A model generated the notes under the pieces. The model worked only from the letters and a program-made list of their open reading frames with translations, searched no databases and was not told where the DNA came from. The position numbers and the translations under genes were made by a program. A stretch of DNA of 64,000 bases from Helianthus annuus (Eukaryota; Streptophyta; Magnoliopsida; Asterales; Asteraceae): assembly GCF_002127325.2 (NCBI RefSeq), contig NC_035438.2:90458385-90522384 (forward strand), written 5' to 3'. Each line of letters starts with the position of its first letter. Within the stretch, counting starts at the first letter, position 1. Of the stretch, positions 21,990 through 31,747 are shown piece by piece.

Positions 21990-22720
21990 TGTTGGGATTG
22001 AACCCTACCAAAGGAACAGATAATAAAAGCCAAAACTGGATCAGAGCAGAGGATCCAGAATAAGCAGATGTTATGCATGCAAATCTCTCCCCTTGAAAGT
22101 GGTTTCAACATCTGCTGACCTCCTATCTGCTGATCATGCAAATTGCTGACCTACAACTGCTGATCAAGTCAAAGACTGTTGAAGAACTAAAGCTCTGCTG
22201 CTCAATCTATTGCCTTGGTTCAAGCACTGCTGTTCATGACAAGTACTGCTGGGTTCACAACAGTGGAAGGATGCAGTAGTTGTTTTATTTGTTTATGTAA
22301 TATAATGTAATATCAGTACTTAGCTTAAGCAGTGTTTGTGTAGATCAGTTGTTAGAGTTTGTTAGGAGGTCAGATGTCACTTTCATGGTGACGTCAGCTT
22401 AGATGCTCAATAGTTTGCTAGTGCCTATAAATAGAACAGTGCTCTGTACTGTTCTGTTAAGCTCATTCACCCTCTTCTTCCTGCATGAACAAATACTGAG
22501 CTCAGGCTGAGGGGGAGTTTGCAAAGCATACATGCAATTGTAATCAAAGTTTGAAATAAATTTAAGCATTTGATTCTTTGTTGAAAATGTATGTTTGAAA
22601 GCATTTCTTCTGTTTGATTGTGAAAAGTTTGCTTCCATTTAATTTCCGCTGCACAACTCATTCATAAATTCATCTTAATTCATACACAAATCACAATCAA
22701 TCCAAACTCAGATCCTAACA
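21990..22720 (+). repeat. Element B 3' LTR
   Basis: It is 731 bp, TGTTGGGATTG...CTAACA, followed by AATGG (22721-22725). It has TGACGTCA at 22389-22396 and TATA CTATAAATAG at 22425-22434. Scattered substitutions separate it from the 5' LTR, but it has the same length. Confidence 0.96.
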
Positions 22721-22721
22721 A

Positions 22722-23302
22722 ATGGCAACAACTGTTTCGCGGAGATACACTCTGGCAATCAGGCGATTCGTCCTCCGTTTTGACAAAAGAAGGAGGGTGT
22801 ATGTTAAGACGGTCAGGGCATTTCTGAAGATGGAAGAAGACATACAGAGGGGAATCTTATCCCTTGGCATCGCTCTAGACAATGAATGCCATGAAACACA
22901 CATGCTTATGAAAGCATTAACCAGGAAATTTGGACCAATCAAAGCAGATGTGAAGCCAGACCCTGTCATGACATCATGGGGTTTTGATGATGAAACAGAC
23001 ATGGTGACTGTTACATACGACAGCGGAGAGCAGGAAGTCTACTAGCTTGAAAACATCATGACAAAGCAGCGTCTTGGTTTCATGGAAGAATTTTATAACG
23101 CCACTTGTACCAACACAGAAATAGACTCAAAATTAGAGTTAATGCAAGACATGTTCAAGTGGAGGCTTCAGAATCTTCAGGAACAAGAAGCTGATGAAGG
23201 TATGACATGGATGAAGATCCAGATGAAGACTCCGAGGAGGAAGAAGATGACGCAAGTGATGTATCCTTTTCGGATAAAGTACCTTCTGACGAAGGCTTTT
23301 AA
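22722..23302 (+). pseudogene. Orphan ORF1, acidic C-terminus (split at its start by element B)
   Basis: I do not recognise this protein. ATG at 22722 opens MATTVSRRYTLAIRRFVL, followed by a basic stretch (FDKRRRVYVKTVRAFLK). A TAG at 23043 interrupts the frame (codon after EQEVY). The same frame resumes with LENIMTKQRLGFMEEFYNAT and QDMFKWRLQNLQEQE to about 23200. After a one-base shift the tail from 23204 is strongly acidic (DMDEDPDEDSEEEEDDASD) and ends at TAA 23300-23302, giving about 190 codons in all. The insertion duplicated AATGG, which contains the start codon, so the original leader now lies at 2664-2752. The TAG could be a mutated CAG. It could be a host orphan gene or part of a DNA transposon or virus-derived locus. 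Confidence 0.55.
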
Positions 23303-23784
23303 TTTTTTTCCTCTTTTTTTTTCTTCTGTGTAATCTTCTTTTTTTAAGATAATTAAATGATATATTTCTCTCTTTATTAGCAAAACGCCAAAAAAAAATA
23401 CTAAAAATGGTTATTCCTTACAAAACGCCAAAAATAACAAAAAACATTTTTCCTGCTTAATATTTTATTTACTCCGTTATTGTATTTTGTCATCTTGGTC
23501 TGCTTAACGCCATTTAAAATAACGCCAAACTTAGAAGATGAGACGTCTATCACCTATAAAACTGATAAAAGCTGATCAACACAGTAAATACAAAAACAGT
23601 AACTGAAAAGACAGTTACTTTATTACTATCATTTATTACAATAAAAAAAGTCCCGCCTAAACTACGCGCCAAAAAAACTCCTATAAGAGAGGGGTCTATA
23701 TACAATGAAATTGATCACACCCAGAAAACACAAAAAAAAAAAACGCCATATCCTCTAGAAACCACTCACTTTAAAACGCCAAAA
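23303..23784 (+). promoter_or_regulatory. Spacer between orphan ORFs, AACGCCA-rich with promoter-like elements
   Basis: The spacer has AACGCCA at 23394, 23424, 23506, 23521, 23742 and 23775. CCCGCC and CGCGCCAAAA (about 23650-23675) resemble E2F-type sites, followed by CTATAAGAGAGG (about 23682) as a possible TATA box. The last AACGCCA leads directly into AAAAATG, the probable start of ORF2, just as another leads into the ORF1 ATG. The sequence is otherwise AT-rich. Confidence 0.4.
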
Positions 23785-24953
23785 AATGTTAGTTAAAAAA
23801 CCACAGATGGCAAAGCTTTGACTGAATGGATTCTTCTTCTGAGAGGGTTATCTCAATAATATTTTGCTGAATGAGATGGACAAATATTCAAGAAAAAGAG
23901 ACTGATGACAGTGATATGCCATCATGTGAGCTTTGTTCTTGATGAATATAGGTATGGAATAAAGGGATCAACACAAGGGTAAAATGCTATTTTGGACTCC
24001 ATTATTACAAATAGCATCAAGCAAGAGTTGATCATTAATGACATACCACCAAACAACAATATCACACCAAAACACAGGATGCCACTAAGCAGCTTCGTCT
24101 AAAAAAGACGAGGTTTATGTAGGAAAGTTGGCATCTAGCTAAGGTATTCAAAAGGTTCAAAACGCCAAACCAAATTCAAGAAGAAGGAGCTGATGGGCTG
24201 TAAATGAACCGAACGTTCAGCGAACAGTTCGTGAACCGTTCGGCGGGAAGTTCGTTTATGTTCGTTCGATTAGCTTAACGAACGAACACGAACAAAAAAT
24301 TTCGTTCGGTTAGCTTAGCGAACGAACACGAACATAGGTCTCGTTCGTTCGACAGCGTTCGTGAACGTTCGGTAATATGTTCGGTAACGTTCGTCAGTGT
24401 TCGTTTCATTATATTAAAAATAATAAATAATAAACCATTTATCTAAACATATTGAAAACTTGAAACCCTATTTTTTCTAAGTTAGCTAAAATTTAGACAT
24501 GCTAAGACATTTTTGGGGATAATTATGTCTAAGTTAGTTAAAGTTGATTCATCGTTTGGTGGTGTATTAGACTTCTTGTGTTTTGATTTATCATTTGATG
24601 GTTGTATTTACTACTTATATCCAGTGTTTAATGATAACAACATTTTTATTTTTTTTATTTTCAAGTTAAATGTTCGTTTACGTTCTTTTTATTTGCTTGC
24701 GTTCGTTTGTGTTCGCTTGCGTTCATTTGTGTTCGAGACCAGTGTTCACGAACTGTTCGTGAACAACTGAATTTGCTTAACGAACGAACATGAACATAAA
24801 CTTATGTTCGGTATGCGTTCGTGAACAGTTCGCTAACATGTTAATTTCCTTAACGAACGAACACGAACATGGCCTTGTTCGTGTTCGTTCGGTTCGTTTA
24901 CAGCCCTAGATGATAGTGAAGATTCGGAAGAGAAATTAGATTACCATTTTTAA
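23785..24953 (+). pseudogene. Orphan ORF2 remnant, acidic C-terminus, with MITE inserted
   Basis: I do not recognise it. The start is ATG 23785, just after AACGCCAAAA. Readable blocks in changing frames are KALTEWILLLRGLS (about 23813), MTVICHHVSFVLDEYRYGI (about 23905), NAILDSIITNSIKQELIIND (about 23981), and after a frame change KQLRLKKTRF and ESWHLAKVFKRF (about 24085-24155). The C-terminus is split by a hAT-like MITE (24195-24906) and resumes as an acidic tail (DSEDSEEKLDYHF) ending at TAA 24951-24953. Several in-frame stops and at least two frameshifts are present. The basic-then-acidic layout and AACGCCA leader match ORF1, suggesting a linked pair, though no clear homology between them is visible. 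Confidence 0.4.
24195..24906. mobile_element. hAT-like non-autonomous element (MITE) with CGAACG arrays
   Basis: The terminal inverted repeats are GGGCTGTAAATGAACCGAACG at the left and its near-complement ending GGTTCGTTTACAGCCC at the right. Flanking 8-mers GAGCTGAT and TAGATGAT share six of eight bases, an imperfect 8-bp duplication as expected for hAT. The ends are filled with CGTTCGTG/CGAACGAACACGAACA motifs; the centre is AT-rich. There is no transposase: the one ORF inside (from 24513) looks like a chance ORF. Confidence 0.8.
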
Positions 24954-25359
24954 TTTCTTTTCTTTTTAATTTAGTATTGTTTTGTTATCAAGTTATCTGT
25001 TGTTTTGTTATCAAATTCTCTACAAATAAAATACATTATTATATAAAACGCCAAAACTACAAACACCAAAACGCTAGTAGTGTGAAAACTGTGAGAACGG
25101 GTGCTGGCAAAGCAACTAATCAAATGTATTAAACGCCAAATAAACATTTGGTATTATTGTTAACTTATGAAAATATTAATGACGCATAGTGAATATTATA
25201 CAAAATGCCATAAAACGCCAAAAAAATTGACCAAAAAACGCTATAACGCCAAAAAATTATCTGTGTGACACAAAAACAATTAATTCAACGTCAAAAAGTT
25301 TAATAAATACAATTAACGCCAAAAAAATCTTAGACGCCAGTTAATATTGGTCGTTTGAA
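24954..25359 (+). other. AT-rich spacer with five AACGCCA motifs
   Basis: No ORF of note is present. AACGCCA is at 25047, 25132, 25214, 25245 and 25315, plus near-copies (AACGCTA, CAAAATGCCA, GACGCCAG). It leads into the F-box-associated pseudogene ATG at 25360. Confidence 0.6.
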
Positions 25360-25395
25360 ATGTCTTTCCAAAATTTTTTTAGGGAACTGTCAAGT

Positions 25396-27160
25396 TGATG
25401 CGTGTGTGGTGTAATATATTTTTATGTATATTTTTAGCCCTTTTTAAGCACTTTAGTCAAGTTTTAAATTTATAAAACACGATATTTACTAACACCAAAC
25501 ACACATATGGGCAAGTGCACCCATCGTGAGCGTAGTATAGTGTTGGTAAGATACCGAGGTCGTCCAAAGACACAAGAGCATTTAATACCGGTTTATCCTC
25601 AACGTCTAATCAAATAAAAAATCTAGGAAAAAGTTTTTTAAACTAGAAAATAAAAACTAAAATGCTGAAAATAAAAATAAAATAAATAAAAACATATAGA
25701 CAAGATGAATCACTTGGATCCGACTCGCCTTTAGTGTAACCTTTGATTATTTCCGCACTTTTTAAGAGATTATCTCAGTTATTGTAGTAGGCCCCTCTTT
25801 TGAAGGTGACGTTACGCTCAACCCAGTAGTTTGAGTCAGCAAGGATACAATCCTAAAGGGTCGGATTATTGAAAGATAATTAATTAAGTTATTAATGCAT
25901 AATATGGTAGGCCCCTCTTTTGAAGGTGACGTTACCCCCGGCTAAGTAGTCTGAGTCCGCAGGGATACAGTCCTAAATAGCCGGGTTAAAGTTTTAATAG
26001 TAGTTTACATATGAGGGGATCAAAGAGTTTGGACCCCCGCCATCCAATACCATTGGGTATTGAAGGAGGTCCTACTAAACTTGACCCAGGTCCTTGCAGG
26101 ATCTATACACTGAACAATGGCAAGACTCTTACCAAACCATTTCCTTAACCCCCGACCAGGTAGCCAACATATCTCCATATAGACCGTGGAGATATGAATG
26201 GTGAAAATCTTTTATTTTATATAGACAGTAAAATAATGCCAAGACACCACGGGCAAATGATAAGGAAGAATCAACTTCAACATATGAAACTAGTTATTAA
26301 AGTCATTAATACATAACCAAATAAAAAGTGCGAAAATATTAAAAATAAAAAGTATTGCACTAAATGTCTGTCTTCACCAAGTGATGTAAGAGACTTAGGC
26401 AAACATGGCCTTTGATTGTCAAGAACTCTTACGATCAATCTTGGATCCCGAGACGACTCACACACTCTATGATGGATGATGGATGATGGTGGTGGATGAT
26501 GGTGTTGTGGTGGTGGTGGAGTGTGGGTGAAGTGTGAGAGAGGTGGTGTGCCAAGGGATGATTTGCAAGTGAGCCAAGCACCCCTATTTATAGCCTGAAC
26601 AGAAGCTCGGGCACGGCCCCGTGTCCATTGGGCACGGCTCGTGTCCATCCCTCTTCTCTTTCTTCATTAATTGCAGTTTGTCTGCATTAGTTGACCACGC
26701 CCCCGTGTGCGCTGGGCACGACCCCGTGTGTAGAAGCGTATCTGTACTATCAAGATTTACTCAGATTCTGCGAATCTTAGAGTTGACCACGGCCCTGTGT
26801 CCGCTGGGCACGCCCCCGTGGTGGGTGATAGAAGCTTCTACAACTTTGTCTTTTCTGCTGACACTTGGGCACGCCCCCGTGCTCATTGAGCACGGGGCGT
26901 GTTCAGCCTTATGTTCTCTTGTTTTTGCTTGGGAAGATGTTGTCGGGGGGGGGGGGGGGTTGGGCATGCCACGTTTGTTCCTTTTCTTGTATTTATGTTA
27001 GATTCAGCTGCCTTTTTGCTTCTTTTGTTCATTTGAGCTCATTTAATCCTGAAAATACAAAAGGAAGACAAAAACACACTTTTTCCAACATTAGTACTAA
27101 AAAGGGGTTAGTTTTATGCCACAATTGATGTAATTTATATGTTGTATTTTGTACACATCA
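25396..27160 (-). mobile_element. Solo LTR, gypsy-type, TSD CAAGT
   Basis: It is 1,765 bp and on the minus strand runs TGATGTGTACAAAA...ACACGCATCA. CAAGT lies on both sides (25391-25395 and 27161-27165). There is no internal region, so the two LTRs recombined. The minus-strand TATA CTATAAATAG is at about 26592-26583. Directly upstream (26600-26900) is an array of GGGCACG/CCCCGTG motifs in both orientations. A run of about 17 G lies at about 26944-26960. The segment GGCAAGTGCACCCATCGTGA is shared with the partial copy at 30930-31747. Confidence 0.9.
26600..26900 (-). promoter_or_regulatory. GGGCACG/CGTGCCC palindrome array upstream of LTR TATA box
   Basis: About a dozen units of GGGCACG(C/G)CCCCGTG type, with complements, are spaced irregularly (for example near 26607, 26625, 26697, 26714, 26785, 26803, 26866 and 26889). 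On the minus strand this lies immediately upstream of CTATAAATAG (about 26583-26592). Confidence 0.7.
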
Positions 27161-28338
27161 CAAGTCATGCATTTGAGATGATCCATGCTCTCCAAAGTGG
27201 AGATTCACTACAAAAGAAACTACTCTCCTTTAAAGACACGTCAATTATCGTTGACAGCATAGTAGCTGGTAATTTGCATGTCGGGACAAGCAAAACCTTA
27301 GGTTTTCCTAACAATGTCCACCCTACCTTCTTAAATATTCTATCGTCATTTAATTGATTGCTGTTAGTTTGCAATGAAGGGATTTGCTGTGAGCTGATCC
27401 TTTGGAATCCAACTACCAGGCGCTATAAGTTTTTGTCTGACGACTACTTAAATTATATTCATGATCGAGACTCTGATACAGGTGGAATTGATTTTGATCA
27501 ATACAATGATCTGAAAGTGCTTCACATCAGCTGTTACCGTAATGTGGCTACTACTCGTGTTTACTCACGACGTCGTGAGTCATGGAGAACAATAAATTTC
27601 GGTAGCATAAATAATTATGGTTCAAGCAGTTATTCATGGTCTCCAGGAATTTATGCTGATAAAACCATATGTTTCATGGTTTCAAATTATTGGTATCCAC
27701 TAGGTGAGAGGAACATCATTGCTTTCGATGTTCTTTCTGAGACTTTCAGAATGCTTCATTTTCCTGAGAGTATCGTAGTCAATCCTTGCCAAGGGCATTT
27801 TTTGACCATCGGAAAGAGGCTGCATTTGATTGTTATTGGAAAGTCTGCTGAGATAACTGCCGATTTGCTCAGATATGAAGAAGAAGGCTAGATCAAGGTG
27901 TTTGCTTTCAATAATCCTCGTGTAGTTGATTATGTAGATAGGCGCCGAAGGACTAATATAATTGAAAACAACAAGTAGCTGATAAAAAGCATTTGGGGGG
28001 ATATGGTTAAAGTTGATCTGAACAATGAAGTTTTGAAATACCTCCAACATGTTGACAACTACAATGGTCCGAAAGAAGCTTTATTTATCGAGACTACTGT
28101 TTCGCCTATTGATTAGAAATTATTATGTTGTATTTTACTGAATGCTGTTTGCTGTTTTGAACTTTGTTTATTATATAGTTACCTCTGTTTGACACTTTCA
28201 TATTTTATATAATTAGTTGTGTTAAAATTATTAACCATGTTTGTTATTTAAATTAATTAAATGAATATTCAGGTTTGAGAGTTTAAAAGCTTGTAATATT
28301 GGCAAAGGTCTGCTTACATGATGAAAGCTCTGTTGTCG

Positions 28339-28740
28339 TGGACAGATGTTTGAAAATAAAACAGTGGTTGATACATCTATTGACTTTGGTCAACAGATGG
28401 ATGAAAACAAACGTTTGAAATCACTGTTGGATTAAAGCAGAGTGTTCTAGAGAAAACTATTGTTGAAACCGATGTTGGTTTTGAACGGTGGTTTAAAACC
28501 ACGGTTGGGTTAAGATAGTGTTTTGTTGCGGACAGATGTTTGAAAATAAAATAGTGGTTGACACATCTGTTGACTTTGGTCAACATATGGAAACAGATGT
28601 TTAAAACCACTGTTGGGTTAAAGAAGAGTGTTGTGGAGAAAACTGTTGTTCAAACCACTGTTGGGTTAAAACGGTGGTTTAAAACCGCTGTTGGGTTAAA
28701 ATAGTGTTTTGTGGAGGTGGAAGGGATTGAAACGACTGTT
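28339..28740. repeat. Imperfect tandem repeats with CCACTGTTGGGTTAAA
   Basis: A block beginning GACAGATGTTTGAAAATAAA occurs near 28341 and again near 28533, each followed by AGTGGTTGA(T/C)ACATCT and TTGACTTTGGTCAACA. Between and after them ACC(A/G)CTGTTGGGTTAAA and AGTGTT(T/G)TG recur five or more times. TTGACTTTGGTCAA is itself an inverted repeat. It is non-coding. Confidence 0.75.
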
Positions 28741-28943
28741 GATTTAAAATATTGTTTTTTGGAGAAGGAACATGCTCGAATGCAAATTTTATTTCGTTTA
28801 CAAAATATTAATAAATTGTATATTTTTGTATTTTTTATACTCTAAACTTTAAGTATTTACCGACAGACTTATCTATTTATAAGTCTATAAATATAACCAT
28901 ATTCATCATTTATATGTGTTATGCATGGTTTTCTAAGAAACTA

Positions 28944-28973
28944 CCCGTGTTTGCACACGAGTCTTACCGCTAG
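28944..28973 (+). mobile_element. Helitron-like 3' terminus (hairpin plus CTAG)
   Basis: A stem of CCCGTGT (28944-28950) and ACACGAG (28955-28961), with one mismatch, is followed 8 bp later by CTAG (28970-28973) and then T. A short hairpin followed closely by CTRR, then T, is the Helitron 3' end signature. The matching 5' TC end was not located, so the element's extent is unknown. Confidence 0.5.
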
Positions 28974-29721
28974 TACTATATAAAAAAAGAAACTATGTTA
29001 GGGACACATGTCGCTCTCTGAGGCGGCCTTAATTATTTTTCTAAATATTTATTATGGAAATTCAATTATTGATAATATTAAATTTAAAAGTTAAAATTTG
29101 TAGAAGAGATTTTCATGATAAAGACAAAGATAACTTGATAATAATATATTAATTATTATAATCATATATTAATTATTAAAATCTAAAAAAATATATTAGC
29201 GTTTTAAATATTTATAATGTTTTTATGTTGTGATGATTCAATAAATGTAGAACATATATATTTATTTATACATGTGGTATATTTAGAATCCTAGTTCTAA
29301 TAAAGGATCCTATTATCCCGTTTTACACTCCAATGAAATAATAATATTAAATCATAATATCCAGCTTATCTCTTGTATATTTAATACTTTTTACTAACAT
29401 ACTTCTTTTCTTTTTTTTTTTCTGCTGATTATCAGGTAATACGTAAATTTCTAACCAAATAATAAATAAAAAAAAACAAAGTAAAATGTTATAAACCATA
29501 TAATACACAACTCTCTAACCTAATAAAAAATAAAGTGAGATGTTACAATAAGTAAATAGTACCTCAAAATTTATTTGTTAGAAAACACATTTTGATGACT
29601 AAATGTGTTAACGGATTACATTATTTTTGTAAGACATGTGTTTATTTAAATCATGCAATACACGAGTTTTTAAAAGATGTAACTATTTTATTACTTAGTA
29701 TATAAAATTACATTTATTCAA

Positions 29722-29750
29722 CCCGTGTAATACACGGGGTTCTAGCCTAG
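29722..29750 (+). mobile_element. Second Helitron-like 3' terminus
   Basis: A perfect 7-bp stem of CCCGTGT (29722-29728) and ACACGGG (29732-29738), with a 3-base loop, is followed 8 bp later by CTAG (29747-29750) and then T. The stem closely resembles that at 28944. The 5' end is not identified; the interval 28974-29750 may be one short element. Confidence 0.55.
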
Positions 29751-30929
29751 TTTTCATATAAAATAATAGTATATATTAAATTTTTTTATAGACGTCAGTT
29801 ATTTTGTTTTTCGTTAGATAAAGAAATCACTGAAGAGGAAAAAAGTAAAAGCAATTATTACATATTGAAAGAATATATTATCATTATAACACGTTATCTT
29901 GTTAGTACTGCTATCGATGTAGACCACTAATAGGAAGTTATGGATCAAGAGAAGAAGTATTTGTTATTTACTATAAAAATGATACAATCAATTATTTACA
30001 AGAATCTTATCAAAGAATCGAATCAATTTATTAATGAAATAAAATCGCCAATTCTAAGGGATGTAATACTATAATAAAAATAACAAATTATTAAAATATA
30101 CCATCGAGCTCTGTCTACATTCAAATTCAAATAAAAACAAAAAATATGCACATTAAAATAGAAATGATATACAATTCTACCGACAATCATAATAATAATG
30201 CAACTGTCTTCTCTTGAATTCCACACACACAAACCATATATATACACATACATATACATATATACATGTAGTTTGAGTTTTATTGAAAACACTAAAAAAG
30301 TAGGGAACCGAGAAACAATGCATTTAACATGTTAAATATATGTTATAATGTTAGTTATATCTAGTGGTTGATGGTTTGATTATAATTATCACTTTATGAT
30401 GCAATATGTTGTTTGGATCGTATAAAATGTGTTAATGTACATGTAATAAAGTGAAATATTGGTAATGGTATTGTATTATGGATGGTAGGATGGAATGGTA
30501 TTGTATTACAGATGGTAGGAGTAATGATAGTGTATTATGGATGGTATGATAGATGAAAGAGAAAGCGTCTTCAAAGTGGTGTACTAAAACATGTTATAAC
30601 ATGTTCATACATATAGATGCACATGTGCATTTCTAGTATTGTTAATGTTATAACAAGTTCATACATATAGATGCACATATGCATTTTAATATTGTTAATG
30701 TAAAAAGTAGTGTATTATGAATGATAGTGTAAATGAAAGTGTAATTGTCTGATATTAATAATGTATTACGGAATTTGTCAAAGAAATGATACATATGCAC
30801 ATGTGCATGGATAATTGTTACTCGAATTTTTTTGTTTTTTCTTTTTTTGGTGACGAAATATAGCGATTTATTTTAAACATTAAAAAAAAATTTTGAGTGT
30901 TTTTTGATTTTTTAGGTATTTTTTGGCTG
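29751..30929. repeat. AT-rich non-coding DNA with short duplications
   Basis: No gene is seen. Short duplications include GATGGTAGGA/GATGGTATGA and TATTGTATTA between 30475 and 30550. ATGTTCATACATATAGATGCACAT at about 30599 recurs near 30655 (first base differs). A TA/TACATA-rich stretch lies at 30237-30270. Confidence 0.5.
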
Positions 30930-31747
30930 TGTTCGCATGGTGTGTGCAAAGCGTGATATGATTTTATTACTATTTTGAGCCAATTTACGCATTAGTTTAA
31001 GTTTTAAATTTATAAAACACGATATTGTACTAACACTAAACACACACTTAGGCAAGTGCACCCATCGTGAGCGTAGTATAGTGTTGGTAAGATAGCGAGG
31101 TCGTCCAGGGACACAAGAGCTTTTAATACCGGTTTATTCTCAACGTCTAATCGATCTAAATTTTTGAGAAAAGTTTTGAAACATGAAAATAAAACTAAAA
31201 AATGAAAAGATAAATAAAAAGGAAAAACAAATAGACAAGATAGAATCACTTGGATCCAACTTATCTTTAATGTATCCTTTGATGATTTTCGTACTTTTGG
31301 ACTTTTTACGAGATTCTGTTAGTTATAGTAGTAGGCCCTTCTTTTGAAGGTGACGTTACCCTCAACCCAGTGGTTTGAGTCAGCAGTAATACAATCCCAA
31401 AGGGTCGGAATATTGAAAGACAATTAAGTTAGTTATTAATGCGAAAAGTGGTAGGCCCCTCTTTTAAAGGTGACGTTACCCTCGGCTAAGTGGTTTAAGT
31501 CAGCAAGGATACAATCCCAAGAAGCCGGTTTACAGTATTAATAGTAGTTTACATATGAGGGGTTCAAGCTATTCGCACCCCCGACATCCAATGTCGTTGG
31601 GCATTGAAGGAGGTCCTAGAAAGCTTGAACCAAGTCCTCGCAGGATCTATACACTGAATGAGACAAGAACATTACCAAACCACCCTCCCAACCCCCTTCC
31701 AAGTAGTTAATGTGCTTTATATAGACTGTAAAGACACGAATGATGCA
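30930..31747 (-). mobile_element. Truncated second gypsy-type LTR copy (same family as 25396-27160)
   Basis: GGCAAGTGCACCCATCGTGA, GTAGGCCC(C/T)TCTTTTGAAGG and GCAGGATCTATACACTGAA, together with the long text between them, match 25500-26120 in order. It starts TGTTCGCATGG at about 30930 and stops near 31747, where element D gag begins; the TATA/array half is missing. It is clearly diverged from the solo LTR. Confidence 0.75.

Larger units (their letters stand above)
2753..22720 (+). mobile_element. Element B: Ty1/copia Sirevirus-like retrotransposon with env-like ORF
   Basis: The element is complete, with LTRs of 731 bp each once the nested element is removed, both starting TGTTGG and ending CTAACA. 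It is flanked by the 5-bp duplication AATGG. In order it has 5' LTR (split), tRNA-Met-type primer site, gag, pol (protease, integrase, reverse transcriptase, RNase H), a 570-bp spacer, an env-like ORF, purine tract and 3' LTR. Integrase preceding reverse transcriptase makes it Ty1/copia; a long ORF after pol is typical of Sireviruses. All ORFs carry stops or frameshifts, so it is dead as a coding unit. Element A (2971-10158) is nested in its 5' LTR. Confidence 0.95.
23394..25321 (+). repeat. Strand-polarised AACGCCA motif array
   Basis: AACGCCA occurs at about 23394, 23424, 23506, 23521, 23742, 23775, 24161, 25047, 25132, 25214, 25245 and 25315. Three more lie at 2705-2745 on the far side of element B, and one in ORF1 near 23096. 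All are on the plus strand; I found no complement TGGCGTT in the same stretch. Chance would give well under one in about 2 kb. Most continue as AACGCCAAA. Confidence 0.8.
25360..28116 (+). pseudogene. F-box-associated (FBA) domain protein pseudogene, split by a solo LTR
   Basis: F-box/FBA proteins select substrates for SCF ubiquitin ligases; the FBA part binds the target. The frame starts MSFQNFFRELSS (25360-25395), is interrupted by the solo LTR, and resumes in the same frame at CAT 27166. Hallmarks are LILWNPTTRRYKFL (about 27399), SRRRESWRTINFG, GIYADKTICFMV, IIAFDVLSETFRMLHFPES and the C-terminal KVDLNNEVLKYLQH...ALFIETTVSP. Stops are TGA 27355, TAG 27889 and TAG 27976, with no frameshift over 950 bp; all three fit CGA or CAG changed by C-to-T. 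The N-terminal F-box itself is absent, so it was already truncated or was captured as a fragment. The stop codon is TAG 28114-28116. Confidence 0.82.

Noticed and set aside
24513..24770. 85-codon ORF inside the MITE
   Set aside because: It is Phe/Leu/Val-rich from AT-rich and CGTTCG repeats, with no transposase motif, and the element is too short to be autonomous.
22722..25321. Integrated pararetrovirus or geminivirus
   Set aside because: No reverse transcriptase, replication-initiator, movement or coat motif is seen. Small acidic-tailed ORFs and a repeated motif are not enough.
26941..26962. G-quadruplex or functional G-run
   Set aside because: An uninterrupted run of about 17 G is more likely a homopolymer tract with uncertain length; nothing nearby supports a function.
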